Shown piece by piece: positions 12,847 to 23,950 of a DNA stretch of 64,000 bases. Under the pieces are notes generated by a model. That model made no database searches, was not told where the DNA came from, and saw nothing but the letters and a program-made list of their open reading frames with translations. A program made the translations under genes and the position numbers. How positions within the stretch are numbered: position 1 is the first letter of the stretch; every line of letters begins with the position of its first letter. Location of the stretch: the NCBI RefSeq assembly GCF_040412425.1, contig NC_089767.1:43224509-43288508 (forward strand), written 5' to 3'. Source of the DNA: Macrobrachium rosenbergii (lineage: Eukaryota > Arthropoda > Malacostraca > Decapoda > Palaemonidae).

Positions 12847-12916
12847 CTTCTTCTTCTTCTTCTTTACTACACCTTTCCAACCAGCCCAAAACCCAATTGG
12901 CTCCTTGCTCCTCCCA

Positions 12917-12947
<31 letters not shown>

Positions 12948-13020
12948 CTTCTTCTTCTTCTTCTTCTTTACTACACCTTTCCAACCAGCCCAAAACCCAA
13001 TTGGCTCCTTGCTCCTCCCA

Positions 13021-13051
<31 letters not shown>

Positions 13052-13127
13052 CTTCTTCTTCTTCTTCTTCTTCTTTACTACACCTTTCCAACCAGCCCAA
13101 AACCCAATTGGCTCCTTGCTCCTCCCA

Positions 13128-13158
<31 letters not shown>

Positions 13159-13229
13159 CTTCTTCTTCTTCTTCTTCTTTACTACACCTTTCCAACCAGC
13201 CCAAACCCAATTGGCTCCTTGCTCCTCCC

Positions 13230-13261
<32 letters not shown>

Positions 13262-13331
13262 CTTCTTCTTCTTCTTCTTTACTACACCTTTCCAACCAGC
13301 CCAAAACCCAATTGGCTCCTTGCTCCTCCCA

Positions 13332-13362
<31 letters not shown>

Positions 13363-13442
13363 CTTCTTCTTCTTCTTCTTCTTCTTCTTTACTACACCTT
13401 TTCCAACCAGCCCAAAACCCAATTGGCTCCTTGCTCCTCCCA

Positions 13443-13473
<31 letters not shown>

Positions 13474-13541
13474 CTTCTTCTTCTTCTTTTTACTACACCT
13501 TTCCAACCAGCCCAAAACCCAATTGGCTCCTTGCTCCTCCC

Positions 13542-13573
<32 letters not shown>

Positions 13574-13643
13574 CTTCTTCTTCTTCTTCTTTACTACACC
13601 TTTCCAACCAGCCCAAAAACCCAATTGGCTCCTTGCTCCTCCC

Positions 13644-13675
<32 letters not shown>

Positions 13676-13745
13676 CTTCTTCTTCTTCTTCTTTACTACA
13701 CCTTTCCAACCAGCCCAAAACCCAATTGGCTCCTTGCTCCTCCCA

Positions 13746-13776
<31 letters not shown>

Positions 13777-13849
13777 CTTCTTCTTCTTCTTCTTCTTTAC
13801 TACACCTTTCCAACCAGCCCAAAACCCAATTGGCTCCTTGCTCCTCCCA

Positions 13850-13880
<31 letters not shown>

Positions 13881-13953
13881 CTTCTTCTTCTTCTTCTTCT
13901 TTACTACACCTTTCCAACCAGCCCAAAACCCAATTGGCTCCTTGCTCCTCCCA

Positions 13954-13984
<31 letters not shown>

Positions 13985-14060
13985 CTTCTTCTTCTTCTTC
14001 TTCTTCTTTACTACACCTTTCCAACCAGCCCAAAACCCAATTGGCTCCTTGCTCCTCCCA

Positions 14061-14091
<31 letters not shown>

Positions 14092-14162
14092 CTTCTTCTT
14101 CTTCTTCTTCTTTACTACACCTTTCCAACCAGCCCAAAACCCAATTGGCTCCTTGCTCCTCC

Positions 14163-14196
<34 letters not shown>

Positions 14197-14269
14197 CTTC
14201 TTCTTCTTCTTCTTCTTTTACTACACCTTTCCAACCAGCCCAAAACCCAATTGGCTCCTTGCTCCTCCC

Positions 14270-14301
<32 letters not shown>

Positions 14302-14370
14302 CTTCTTCTTCTTCTTCTTTACTACACCTTTCCAACCAGCCCAAAACCCAATTGGCTCCTTGCTCCTCCC

Positions 14371-14402
<32 letters not shown>

Positions 14403-14472
14403 CTTCTTCTTCTTCTTCTTTACTACACCTTTCCAACCAGCCCAAAACCCAATTGGCTCCTTGCTCCTCCCA

Positions 14473-14503
<31 letters not shown>

Positions 14504-14570
14504 CTTCTTCTTCTTCTTTACTACACCTTTCCAACCAGCCCAAAACCCAATTGGCTCCTTGCTCCTCCCA

Positions 14571-14601
<31 letters not shown>

Positions 14602-14676
14602 CTTCTTCTTCTTCTTCTTCTTCTTTACTACACCTTTCCAACCAGCCCAAAACCCAATTGGCTCCTTGCTCCTCCC

Positions 14677-14708
<32 letters not shown>

Positions 14709-14830
14709 CTTCTTCTTCTTCTTCTTCTTCTTTACTACACCTTTCCAACCAGCCCAAAACCCAATTGGCTCCTTCCTCCTCCCTGTTTCTTCTTCTTCTT
14801 CTTCTTCTTCTTCTTCTTCTTCTTCTTCTT
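11640..14830. repeat. 3.2 kb (TTC)n plus spacer minisatellite, about 31 units
   Basis: About 31 tandem units of roughly 103 bp. Each unit has a (TTC) tract of about 11-19 repeats and a conserved spacer with TTTACTACACCTTTCCAACC, AGCCCAAAACCCAATTGGCT and CCTTGCTCCTCCC. The first three units are diverged (CCAGCCACCCC, CCACGCC) and the last unit differs (TTCCTCCTCCCTG). Interior spacers are nearly identical apart from a CCCAAC/CCCTAC variant that occurs in runs of neighbouring units. The plus strand contains no stop codon in any frame for about 1,070 codons, simply because neither the tract nor the spacer holds one. The strands are strongly pyrimidine/purine asymmetric. This is a GAA/TTC class sequence, known in other genomes to form triplex (H-DNA). 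I regard the three overlapping open frames as artefacts. Confidence 0.95.
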
Positions 14831-14965
14831 TCCTTCCGAGGAACCAAGCAACCGACTAAACAAACCCGGTCACGGTGATTAATGGGATTCTAGACCATAG
14901 TTAATGCCGGTAGTGGTGGCACTTCCTTCCCTTCTTTCACCTTTCTCGCCGGAAGGAGTGATCAA

Positions 14966-15030
14966 TAATGGAGGGGGAGGGGAGGGGAGGGGGTGAGGGA
15001 GGAGGGAGGATTGGCAGGGGGATGGAGGGC
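14966..15030 (+). other. G-rich tract, likely G-quadruplex
   Basis: The plus strand has runs GGGGG, GGGG, GGGG, GGGGG and GGG separated by single bases or very short loops. It meets the quadruplex rule comfortably. It lies between the TTC array and a CRE-like site. Confidence 0.6.
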
Positions 15031-15038
15031 CTTCCTTG

Positions 15039-15085
15039 TGACGTCACCTGAGGGGAGGGCATAAGTACGCCGTGCCCCTCCTTAT
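15039..15085 (+). promoter_or_regulatory. possible promoter-like cluster (CRE palindrome, E-box, GC-rich)
   Basis: TGACGTCA, the full CRE/ATF palindrome, stands at 15039-15046 and overlaps CACCTG. It is followed by GAGGGGAGGGCATAAGTACG and by ATTGGC, an inverted CCAAT core. The motifs are visible. Promoter function is inference, and no convincing transcript lies downstream because the next 420 bp are a 20-bp minisatellite. Confidence 0.25.
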
Positions 15086-15097
15086 TGGCGTTTCACA

Positions 15098-15521
15098 GGT
15101 GGCACTTGTGCCAATGGCATTTTGCTTATGGCAATGGTATTTTGCTTATGGCAATGGTATTTCACTTATGCCAATGGCATTTTACTTATGCCAATGGCAT
15201 TTTACTTATGGCAATGGTATTTTACCTATGCCAATGGTATTTTATTCATGCCAACGGTATTTTACTTATGCCAATGGCATTTTACTTATGCCAATGGCAT
15301 TTTGCTTATGCCAACAGTATTTTACTTATGCCAATGGCATTTTACTTATGCCAAAGGCATTTTACTTATGCCAGTGGCATTTTATTGATGCCAATGGTAT
15401 TTTACTTATGGCAACGGCATTTTACTTATGGCAAATGGCATTTTACCAATGCCAATGGCATTTTATCTATGCCAATGCCATTCTACTTATGCCAATGCCA
15501 TTTTACTTGTGCCAATGGCAC
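15098..15521. repeat. 20-bp minisatellite, about 21 units
   Basis: Tandem units with consensus TTTTACTTATGCCAATGGCA. Many units contain the palindrome TGCCAATGGCA, hence a CCAAT core on both strands. Units differ at a few positions (GCC/GGC, GGCA/GGTA). As 20 is not a multiple of 3, all three plus frames carry the same 20-residue peptide repeat and stay open. I treat these frames as artefacts. Confidence 0.95.
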
Positions 15522-15800
15522 TTTGTGTCGAAAGATTCTTGTCGATAATGGCTTTGCCTGTGACGCAATTTATTTTGAATCGTCAATATTTTCGTAAACT
15601 CTAGCGATTACAGTCATTAACTCTAATGCCATCGTTATTTTCACTATAATGGCTATCAGATATGATGTAACGATTGTCGTCGCTATATTACCGCATATTT
15701 TCGTTATTGATTTCTATGCAACGGGTAAACAACGGTGAAACAAAATTGTTATAATATTGGTCTTGACAAATGACATAATTGCCATTTAAAAACACAAGAG

Positions 15801-15802
<2 letters not shown>

Positions 15803-15876
<74 letters not shown>
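15803..15876. repeat. (ATT)n microsatellite
   Basis: About 25 ATT units. Confidence 0.97.
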
Positions 15877-15880
<4 letters not shown>

Positions 15881-16004
15881 TTTGTTGAATAAGATGGCTG
15901 CATTTTGCGAATTAATTTTATACTGAGTTTTCTCAATTCTTCTACAATTCTTCTCATAATTCGCTTTTCCTGCACATCAATATTTAGTCAATAATTGGCC
16001 AATG

Positions 16005-16006
<2 letters not shown>

Positions 16007-16082
<76 letters not shown>

Positions 16083-16125
16083 GGAACAACGCTTGAAATG
16101 TTTAATTTAGTAGTACAATTCGAAT

Positions 16126-16180
<55 letters not shown>

Positions 16181-16229
16181 AGGAACAGCGCTTGAAATTG
16201 TTCAATTTAGCAGTACAATTTGAATTCAT
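16007..16229. repeat. (ATT)n array with duplicated ~48 bp spacer
   Basis: Two ATT tracts (16007-16080 and 16128-16179) are each followed by a related spacer, AGGAACAACGCTTGAAATGT and AGGAACAGCGCTTGAAATTG. Each spacer continues to AGTACAATTYGAATTCAT. Tract and spacer were duplicated as a unit. Confidence 0.9.
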
Positions 16230-16840
16230 CTTCAAGAGCGTTAAAATTACATATGATAATAAAAATATTATAGCATTCAAACTTGGATGAAAAAAATATG
16301 AAAATCACAGCCGAATAAAAAGTACAACATAACACAAAAACAAACATTAGAGAGAACACTAGAACTGTATGATTCCATTTATAAATAATAAGCCACACTA
16401 CGAACCCACTAGGCCTATAATTCAGTACATAATGGCCTAGGCCTTCAATTCACTACATAATGACGCAGAGGAATTACCGTGAATAGCATCAATACATTAA
16501 CAATACATTCGCTACACGTACGACTTATATCAGAGATTATCTTTTTCCCCTACTAATTCTGGCAGTAATGACCACATAGCCATGTGCTTATTTATCAGTG
16601 CTGTAGTTACAAAGGGAATAATAATGCCTTCCTAAGGGACTTTCTCTGCCAGAAGTAGAGGAATAAGATAACTCAATAGTGAACAGGTTAACTTGTCAGT
16701 ATCCACTACAAGGATCCATATAGACAGGACTTCTCCATAATAAATTCATAAGCATAACAGAAAAAATAAACTAAGGTTGTATAGGCCGATGTATTAGCAA
16801 AACCGTATACATGAAACATAAGAGCTTGCACACACATATA
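16230..16840. other. complex sequence, no gene recognised
   Basis: Unique AT-rich DNA with a small local duplication of TAGGCCT and TTCA(AT)TACATAATG near 16410-16460. Nothing coding recognised. Confidence 0.5.
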
Positions 16841-16890
16841 TGTGTATATATATATATATATATATACATAAATACATATATATACAGGTG

Positions 16891-16941
<51 letters not shown>
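16841..16941. repeat. imperfect (AT)n and (GT)n microsatellite
   Basis: AT repeats with interruptions precede about 20 GT units (16901-16941). Confidence 0.95.
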
Positions 16942-16943
<2 letters not shown>

Positions 16944-17082
16944 TAAGGCACTAAGTAACAAACATATAGCAATGAAATTACGTACTCACTTTATATATCT
17001 AACATCCTTGGAAAACTGAACACAATTGGCAAAAATAAACAGCATAACGCTACTACTGATGACATACCAAATACATTTACTC

Positions 17083-17083
17083 T

Positions 17084-17139
<56 letters not shown>
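17083..17139. repeat. (GA)n microsatellite
   Basis: About 28 GA units, unbroken. Confidence 0.97.
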
Positions 17140-17143
<4 letters not shown>

Positions 17144-17757
17144 CACTTAAAACTAATAGACGGATACCCGTAAGACGACATAAGTAAACATTATCGATTC
17201 TACCCTCTGTACAAAGCAAAACAGTGAACAACACATTACAAGCTTGAAGACTGTTGGCAAACAAGGCAGCAAGACGAATAAAAAGAAAGCAAAGCTGTAA
17301 ATAAAAATACAAATATCTAATAAAAGTAGATTCAAATAATATGGAAGCACACATCAACAGGTAGAAATACCAAAAAAAAAAACGAAGGAATAAAAATTGC
17401 AAGAGAAGTACAGTAAGGCAGCAGGACTGACATATAGAATGGAAACTTTAAAAAAAAATATATGTATAAAAACTAGATTAAAAGAAGGTGAACATCAGCA
17501 ACAAAGCAAAATGGAAAACGCAAAAACTAAAAAAGGGAAAGACGATAAGTACATGATTATTAACAGGAATACAGATAAGAGAAACGGCCGATTGAGAGGG
17601 TAAAAAATACGCATTTACAAATTATGAAATCTTAAAATCAGCACAGAACAAAGACATAAAACCAGGCAATACTGAAGCATATAATTATAGACACAGCAAA
17701 TGACAGACGCATCGCAAAAGCCCAAAAACAAAAACAAATTAATAGCAATAAACTTTC
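17140..17757. other. complex A-rich sequence, no gene recognised
   Basis: Unique A-rich DNA with small ORFs on both strands. None shows a recognisable domain. Confidence 0.5.
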
Positions 17758-17758
17758 A

Positions 17759-17812
<54 letters not shown>
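17758..17812. repeat. (AT)n microsatellite
   Basis: About 26 AT units immediately left of a large foldback. Confidence 0.97.
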
Positions 17813-17818
<6 letters not shown>

Positions 17819-17847
17819 TCTTTTATCACATCGTGATTTATATACAA

Positions 17848-18258
<411 letters not shown>

Positions 18259-18605
18259 ACAAGTGTAAGAGATTACCACCGACACAATAAAATATTGAAA
18301 GAAAATGCGAAGTAAAGTTTTGCAACCAAAACAAACTTGATAAACGAACGGCATTGCGAGACATGGAAGCATTTAAAAAAAAAAATCCGCACAGAGCGAT
18401 TGTGGCAAAATCAACAGCAGAGCAGAATATCAAATAAAATATTCAAAAGGACAGACGACAGAAACTCGTGCTGCTAGGTAAGACCGAGGTGCAACAACTC
18501 CACAAACCGTAACTGAAATAAACGGTTGCAATCCTTGCAATTCTCGCGCCCCCCAAAATGCTTCTTTTTCCGTTCTGGACGATGACTTCTGCCACCGGCT
18601 CAGTG

Positions 18606-18660
<55 letters not shown>
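18606..18660. repeat. (CT)n microsatellite
   Basis: About 27 CT units. Confidence 0.97.
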
Positions 18661-18663
<3 letters not shown>

Positions 18664-18758
18664 GCGGACACCAACAGACACTCACACGTTTCTCCTCGAT
18701 AAAGTGAGAGAGACCACACCAAATAGATACATCCCAAGGGAAAATCATTTACGCGTGA

Positions 18759-18761
<3 letters not shown>

Positions 18762-18821
<60 letters not shown>

Positions 18822-18858
18822 TATTTATATAAATATATATATATATATATATACATAC

Positions 18859-18909
<51 letters not shown>

Positions 18910-18974
18910 CATATATATATATATACACACACATATATATATATATAATATATATACAATACATATATATATAT
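18762..18974. repeat. (AT)n microsatellite, interrupted
   Basis: AT repeats with ATACAT and AAATAT interruptions and a short (AC) patch near 18926. Confidence 0.95.
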
Positions 18975-19664
18975 TACCTAATAGACAGAAATCATACAAC
19001 GAAAATAAAACCAACGCAATACAGTACAAAACCGATTATTATCTACGCAGAGCCAAAATAAAATATTAAGCAATGCAATTATCAAAACGACACTGACGAA
19101 AGACAAAAAAGAAAAAAAAACCGGAAACTCGATTCCGCAAATTGCAAAATCACACAATCGGGAGATTTTCGGAACTGATTAGCGGAACTGCGAAATCGTG
19201 CGACTTTCGGCAATAACGCCCGATTGCGTTACGCAACCTGTTGAACCGATTACTTGGTTCCGCCCGGAGTATATATTTTATATAATAAAAATTCTAAATG
19301 CGTTTATGTTATCCAATGACAATAATTCACGGAATAGGAAATGTCACGGTGAATCCTTTCCGTGGAAAGTTTTAAACTCTACATATTCCGCGGATGAAAT
19401 GTAAATTTTTACAGTAATACGCGAACTGACGCGTTAATCAGTTGGGTATGGTGCGTATATTTCGAAGCGATCTTTGCGTGCTGGGAAATTATTGTTATTC
19501 ACCATGACACGCCATTGTTTCTGCGGCGTAAATCGTCATGGAATGACGCAAATTTCTTCTAGTTCAAATATTATTTTGCAACTTTTTTAGGGGAAACGTT
19601 CTGCGGTTAATGCTTTTGAATTTAGCATCGATCTACCGTGACACCACCTGATTTATGCTCGTTC

Positions 19665-19665
<1 letters not shown>
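18975..19665. other. complex low-repeat island
   Basis: About 690 bp without microsatellites, with many CpG dinucleotides (for example GCGGAACTGCGAAATCGTGC near 19180) and locally duplicated words (CGGAACTG, CGAAATCGTGCGA). No coding signal is convincing. It could be conserved regulatory DNA, but that is untested. Confidence 0.4.

Positions 19666-19670
<5 letters not shown>

Positions 19671-19741
<71 letters not shown>
19671..19741. repeat. (GA)n microsatellite
   Basis: About 35 GA units, preceded by GTGTGT. Confidence 0.97.
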
Positions 19742-19744
<3 letters not shown>

Positions 19745-20465
19745 CCCATACCTGAGGAATATTGTTAATTTTTGGTAATAATTTCACTCCGAGGCGTAAA
19801 GACGACTAATTATGAAAATGACAGCTGGCTGTCTCAGTCAGGATTTGATTTTACCGCCCCAACTCCGCTTCTTGACTGGTTTTATTCTACACTCTCTGAA
19901 TAAAATAAATCCATATCTGAGTAACACATATACTAAGACAAATTCGAAAATAGCAACACAATGTTACGATGTCATGAAATGAACTGCAAAAGCCTTTAGA
20001 ATTTAGGTATTATAACAAGGAAAACCCTGATGTGGATTTCACTATTTTATGAAAAGCCACATTTGCACAATGAACGCTATAAACTGAAGAAAATGCAACG
20101 CGAATCTCTAAATAGAATTCAATCAATGAATGTGCCTGAAGAATTACTGAAAATTCTATCAAGACACGAACATAATCAAATGTCCTCCGTCTATATTAGC
20201 GTTACAAACGGCGTTAGGACACGCGTGCAAACGCATAAACAGTTTCTAAATTACACGTTTCTCATAGAAGCACAATGCCACTAGCAATGTGGTCACAAGG
20301 GCAGGCCAGAAGGACGCGAACATTCTGGAATCTTCTGACTCCTCACGGAAAACCTGTATAAGTTATTGATAAATAACGCTCATAGATGTTCAAGCTTCCT
20401 GGTAATGATAATAAGATAACCAATTCAAAACCCGACGAAACTGTTGTAATACCATCCGGATTTCT
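19742..20465. other. complex sequence, no gene recognised
   Basis: Unique DNA. A plus-strand open frame of 84 codons at 20030-20284 has varied composition but starts with a non-ATG codon and matches nothing I know. Confidence 0.45.
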
Positions 20466-20640
20466 TGACAACCGGGTGGTAGATCACCCGTCACTGATGT
20501 CGTAGGTAGTTGCTGTCGTTGGTTCGAATCCGCAAGGTGACGAGCCACTTCTCAGATGTAAATCCCTTCCGGTGCTGTTTCCGAGGTAATGCGAATTCGA
20601 TATTAAACGACATTTGTATGTTAGTGTTTGTGAATGTAAG
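20466..20640 (+). mobile_element. tRNA-derived SINE-like element (family D)
   Basis: A weak pol III A-box-like TGGTAGATCAC (20477-20487) and a perfect B-box GTTCGAATC (20522-20530) stand 35 bp apart, as in tRNA-derived SINEs. The tail GAGGTAATGCGAATTCGATA, then GACATTTGTA, is shared with the foldback at 17848-18087. It is followed shortly by AT repeats. The head is inferred to be tRNA-derived and no functional tRNA is likely. Confidence 0.65.
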
Positions 20641-20662
20641 AAATGTCACGGTGATGTGATAA

Positions 20663-20669
20663 GAAATGC

Positions 20670-20710
<41 letters not shown>

Positions 20711-20768
20711 CATAATACATATATATTTATATAATATAAATAAATAAATATATATATATATATACATG
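20663..20768. repeat. imperfect (AT)n repeat
   Basis: AT repeats interrupted by ACATACATAATACAT and AAATAAATAAAT. Confidence 0.93.
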
Positions 20769-21021
20769 TATAAAGTCTACAATACGAACAAGACAGAGAA
20801 AAATCCAAACAAAAAAAAAAAGAAAAATCACAAACCAAAACAATAATAAACAGCCTCAAACCACACAAGACACGAGACCCGCAATTAACCGACGTACGAA
20901 CATACAAAAATGAGGTAAAAAAAAAAAAAAAGAGATTGACACAAAGGCGATCTAATATGTCCTTCCTCCTTATATATAGCCGTGAGGGTAAAGGATCAAT
21001 ACCCTGACCTTATGATATACA

Positions 21022-21101
21022 GAAGGAGGAGGAGGAGGAGGAGGAGGAGGAGGAGGAGGAGGACTCTGTATCAGCAAAATGCGAGAGAGAGAGAGAGAGA
21101 G
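21022..21101. repeat. (GGA)n and short (GA)n
   Basis: About 14 GGA units (21022-21063) followed shortly by about 9 GA units near 21085. Confidence 0.95.
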
Positions 21102-21363
21102 AGCATTAATGGAAGGTCGAGGACTACACATTCCTCAATAAAAAAAAAAAATAAAATAAAATAAAAAAAAATAACTGAAAAATCTGGCTTAACCTCCAAG
21201 GCGAGAACGCAGACGTCAGGGGAAAACAAAGCAGGGAAGAGATTTCCAGTTGTTTGCCCAACGGAGGATGAGGAACAGCAATGGAACCGAGCAATGCACG
21301 CACTGCTGATTTCTGCAGAGTAAATATGGGACGTGGTAACCTGACAGGTGTTTGGGCGATCTT

Positions 21364-21590
21364 GGAGGAGGAGGAGGAGGAGGAGGAGCGGAGGAGGTCC
21401 TTTTCTATCTAGAAGAACAATGCAGGCCAAAATACGCAGAGCAGAAAGGAGGAGGAGGAGGAGGAGGAGGAGGAGGAGGAGGAGGAGGAGGAGGAGGAGG
21501 AGGAGGAGGAGGAGGAGGAGGAGGGTCCTTTTCTGTCTAGAACACGGGCCAAAATGCGCAGAGCAGAAAGATTACGTGGCAACGTCGCTT
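21364..21590. repeat. (GGA)n array with duplicated spacer
   Basis: A short GGA tract (21364-21396) and a long one (21450-21525) are each followed by a related spacer: GTCCTTTTCTATCTAGAA and GTCCTTTTCTGTCTAGAA, then AATACGCAGAGCAGAAAG or AATGCGCAGAGCAGAAAG. Spacer and tract were duplicated together. GGA repeats can form stable quadruplexes. Confidence 0.92.
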
Positions 21591-21819
21591 TCAAAAGATA
21601 GACGACTCCAGAAAGAGTTAAGGTTATGTAGGGTCAATGATGAACCAAATTGCCTTAATTAATCCTGTCGAGAGGGAAAACAAAAAAACCGCGCTTCCAA
21701 TATACGAGAATATTCCGAACAAGAGGGATATACTAATTTAAAGTCTTTGTACTTCAGACGGAAGAATACCTTACTAAATTCTTCACTAAAAAAAAAAAAA
21801 AAAATCTTCACAAAAAAAA
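21591..21819. other. complex sequence, no gene recognised
   Basis: Unique DNA with an A-run at about 21788. Nothing recognised. Confidence 0.5.
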
Positions 21820-22257
21820 TAAGTAAAAAATTCGCCGAAGTTTCTTCGGCGCAATCGAGCTTTCTGTACAGCGTATAATGCTGTATAAAACTCTCAGCCA
21901 TGGCCCATGAAACTCTCAGCCGCGGCCTATGAAACTTTCAGCCACAACCCGGTGGTGGCCTGTGTACTTGCCATCTATAGCGGTGCCAGACGCACGGTCA
22001 TGACTAACTTTAATCTTAAGTAAAATAAAAACCACTGTGGCTTGAGGGCTGTAATTTGGTACGTTTGATGAATGGAGGGTGGATGATCACAACGCACCAA
22101 TTTGCAGCCCTCTAGCCTCTGTAGTTTTTAAGATCTGAGGGCGGACAGAAAAAGTGCTGATAGAAAAAAAGTGCACAAAGAATAAAGTGCGGACAGAACA
22201 AAGTGCGGACGGACATTCAAAGCCGGCACAACAGTGTTCTTTTACAGAAAACCAAAA
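21820..22257 (+). mobile_element. family B dispersed element, copy 4
   Basis: Full-length but diverged. The AGATCT hairpin is absent and the GCGGCCCATGAAACT segment is repeated about three times (near 21890, 21917 and 21935). The central inverted repeat (about 22031-22122) carries GGTACGTT in the left arm and AACGCACC in the right. Both differ from the usual GGTATGTT/AACATACC. Ends in ACAGAAAACCAAAACC. Confidence 0.82.
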
Positions 22258-22605
22258 CCAGATTAACTCGAGAGCCGAAAGAAACCAAATCAATACTATG
22301 ACGAGTCAGCAGAAAGTGAAATAGATGAACAAAACAAACACTCGGAAATATCAAGAGATAATCTGACCACGGAAATCGCTCAAGACAGGGAGAGTCTGAT
22401 TAATCGAGCCCAATGACCTGAAGGGTTAGCTTGAATAATTGAAGGCTTTCGGCGGATGATCAACAAATTAGGAGTGAAGCGTTGTGGGGGCGGCGGGGGG
22501 GGACGCTGAGCCTTCGGAAAGAAAATATGACAACAGAAAGATTCACTCAAAAGAAGAGATATTGAATGCATCGTACTTATATCAAGTATAGTTTGTGTGT
22601 GTGTG

Positions 22606-22623
22606 TGTGTATCTATCTATCTA

Positions 22624-22696
<73 letters not shown>

Positions 22697-22845
22697 ATGT
22701 ATATATATATATATAATATTTATATATACACAATATGTAATACATATATGCATATAAATATACACATATATGATATATATAATATATACGTATATAAGTA
22801 TGTATATATATATATATGTATTTGTATATAAACATATACAGAGAG

Positions 22846-22904
<59 letters not shown>
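22606..22904. repeat. compound (GT)n-(CTAT)n-(AT)n-(GA)n microsatellite
   Basis: Successive tracts: GT near 22592-22610, CTAT at 22611-22627, AT to 22686, imperfect AT/GTAT to about 22838, then GA to 22904. Confidence 0.95.
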
Positions 22905-22906
<2 letters not shown>

Positions 22907-23640
22907 GGATTTTAAACATGGAAGCTAGGGATGGCACTTGAGAACAGTCAAAGAGACAAATAGTCTTAAAATAAATAAGCTAAAAACTATTCCCAAGAGA
23001 ACCAAAGAAAAAATATAATTATGTACACACACACATCCAGCATATAATTATGTACGCATACACACACACACAGTACATTTAATAAAATACACAATTAACA
23101 AATATTCATAAATACAAATGCACATTAAAAAGAAAAATATATATTCATAACATAAACATTCCTAAATACAAAAGTACATTACATACAGAAACATCTACTT
23201 AACATACATATTCACAGACCCAATTGTACGCATACGCTCAGAAGCAAGAAAGCTATCAAGCCCGTTTCCCATCATTCCCTGTCTTGGCCCCATCACGACT
23301 GTCATTACAGACAGAGGAGACGGGGGCGGGGGGGGCATCACAAGGCCGATAAACTTGCGGATAACGCGACGGCATAAATATGGCCGGATGTAATTGACTA
23401 TCCGGCTATTGATAGGGGACGTAGCTTGCGATGATTAGTGTTATTAGAGCTGTTCACTTGTTTATTTGTTCTTCTCTGTTGTAATGCATTTTCTGTAATG
23501 CATTACGCTGCAGTCGTAATGGGCGGGTTTAAGGGGGGTATTACGTTTGGTGTTGGTGAATACCAGTAAAAGGTTTGGATGAACGTGGGTTTTTTTTTTC
23601 ATGCGTGTTCGAAATGACAGTATTGAGGGTTATGGCATGT
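22905..23640. other. complex low-repeat island
   Basis: Mostly unique. The part at about 23220-23540 has CpGs and homeobox-like and GATA-like words: GATAAACTTGCGGATAACGC, CATAAATATGG, TGTAATTGACTATCC, and a repeated TGTAATGCATT. A run of G at 23327 is notable. No coding frame. A regulatory role is a guess. Confidence 0.4.
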
Positions 23641-23689
23641 ACATAAATGTTATGATTGTTTTCTACAATGTATACATGTATACAGGTAT

Positions 23690-23707
23690 GTATATATAAT
23701 ATATATA

Positions 23708-23756
<49 letters not shown>

Positions 23757-23950
23757 TTATAGATATACTGTATATATTTGCATATATAATTATATATTTA
23801 TAAATAATATACTGTATATACATATAACGGTACATATAATATAAATATATAAGTATATATATAAAATATATATAATGTATATATTTATATATATACAGAT
23901 ATACATATAATATATATGCATATAACTGTACATGTAAATATCTATATATA
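23690..23950. repeat. imperfect (AT)n repeats
   Basis: AT repeats with frequent ATAC, CTGTATA and TTTATA interruptions. Confidence 0.92.

Noticed and set aside
15072..15597. Three overlapping open frames (about 90-170 codons) with a 20-residue peptide repeat
   Set aside because: They are the translation of a 20-bp minisatellite in all three frames. There is no codon or splice evidence for a gene.
20030..20284. 84-codon plus-strand open frame of protein-like composition
   Set aside because: No true ATG at its start, no domain, no splice sites matching its ends.
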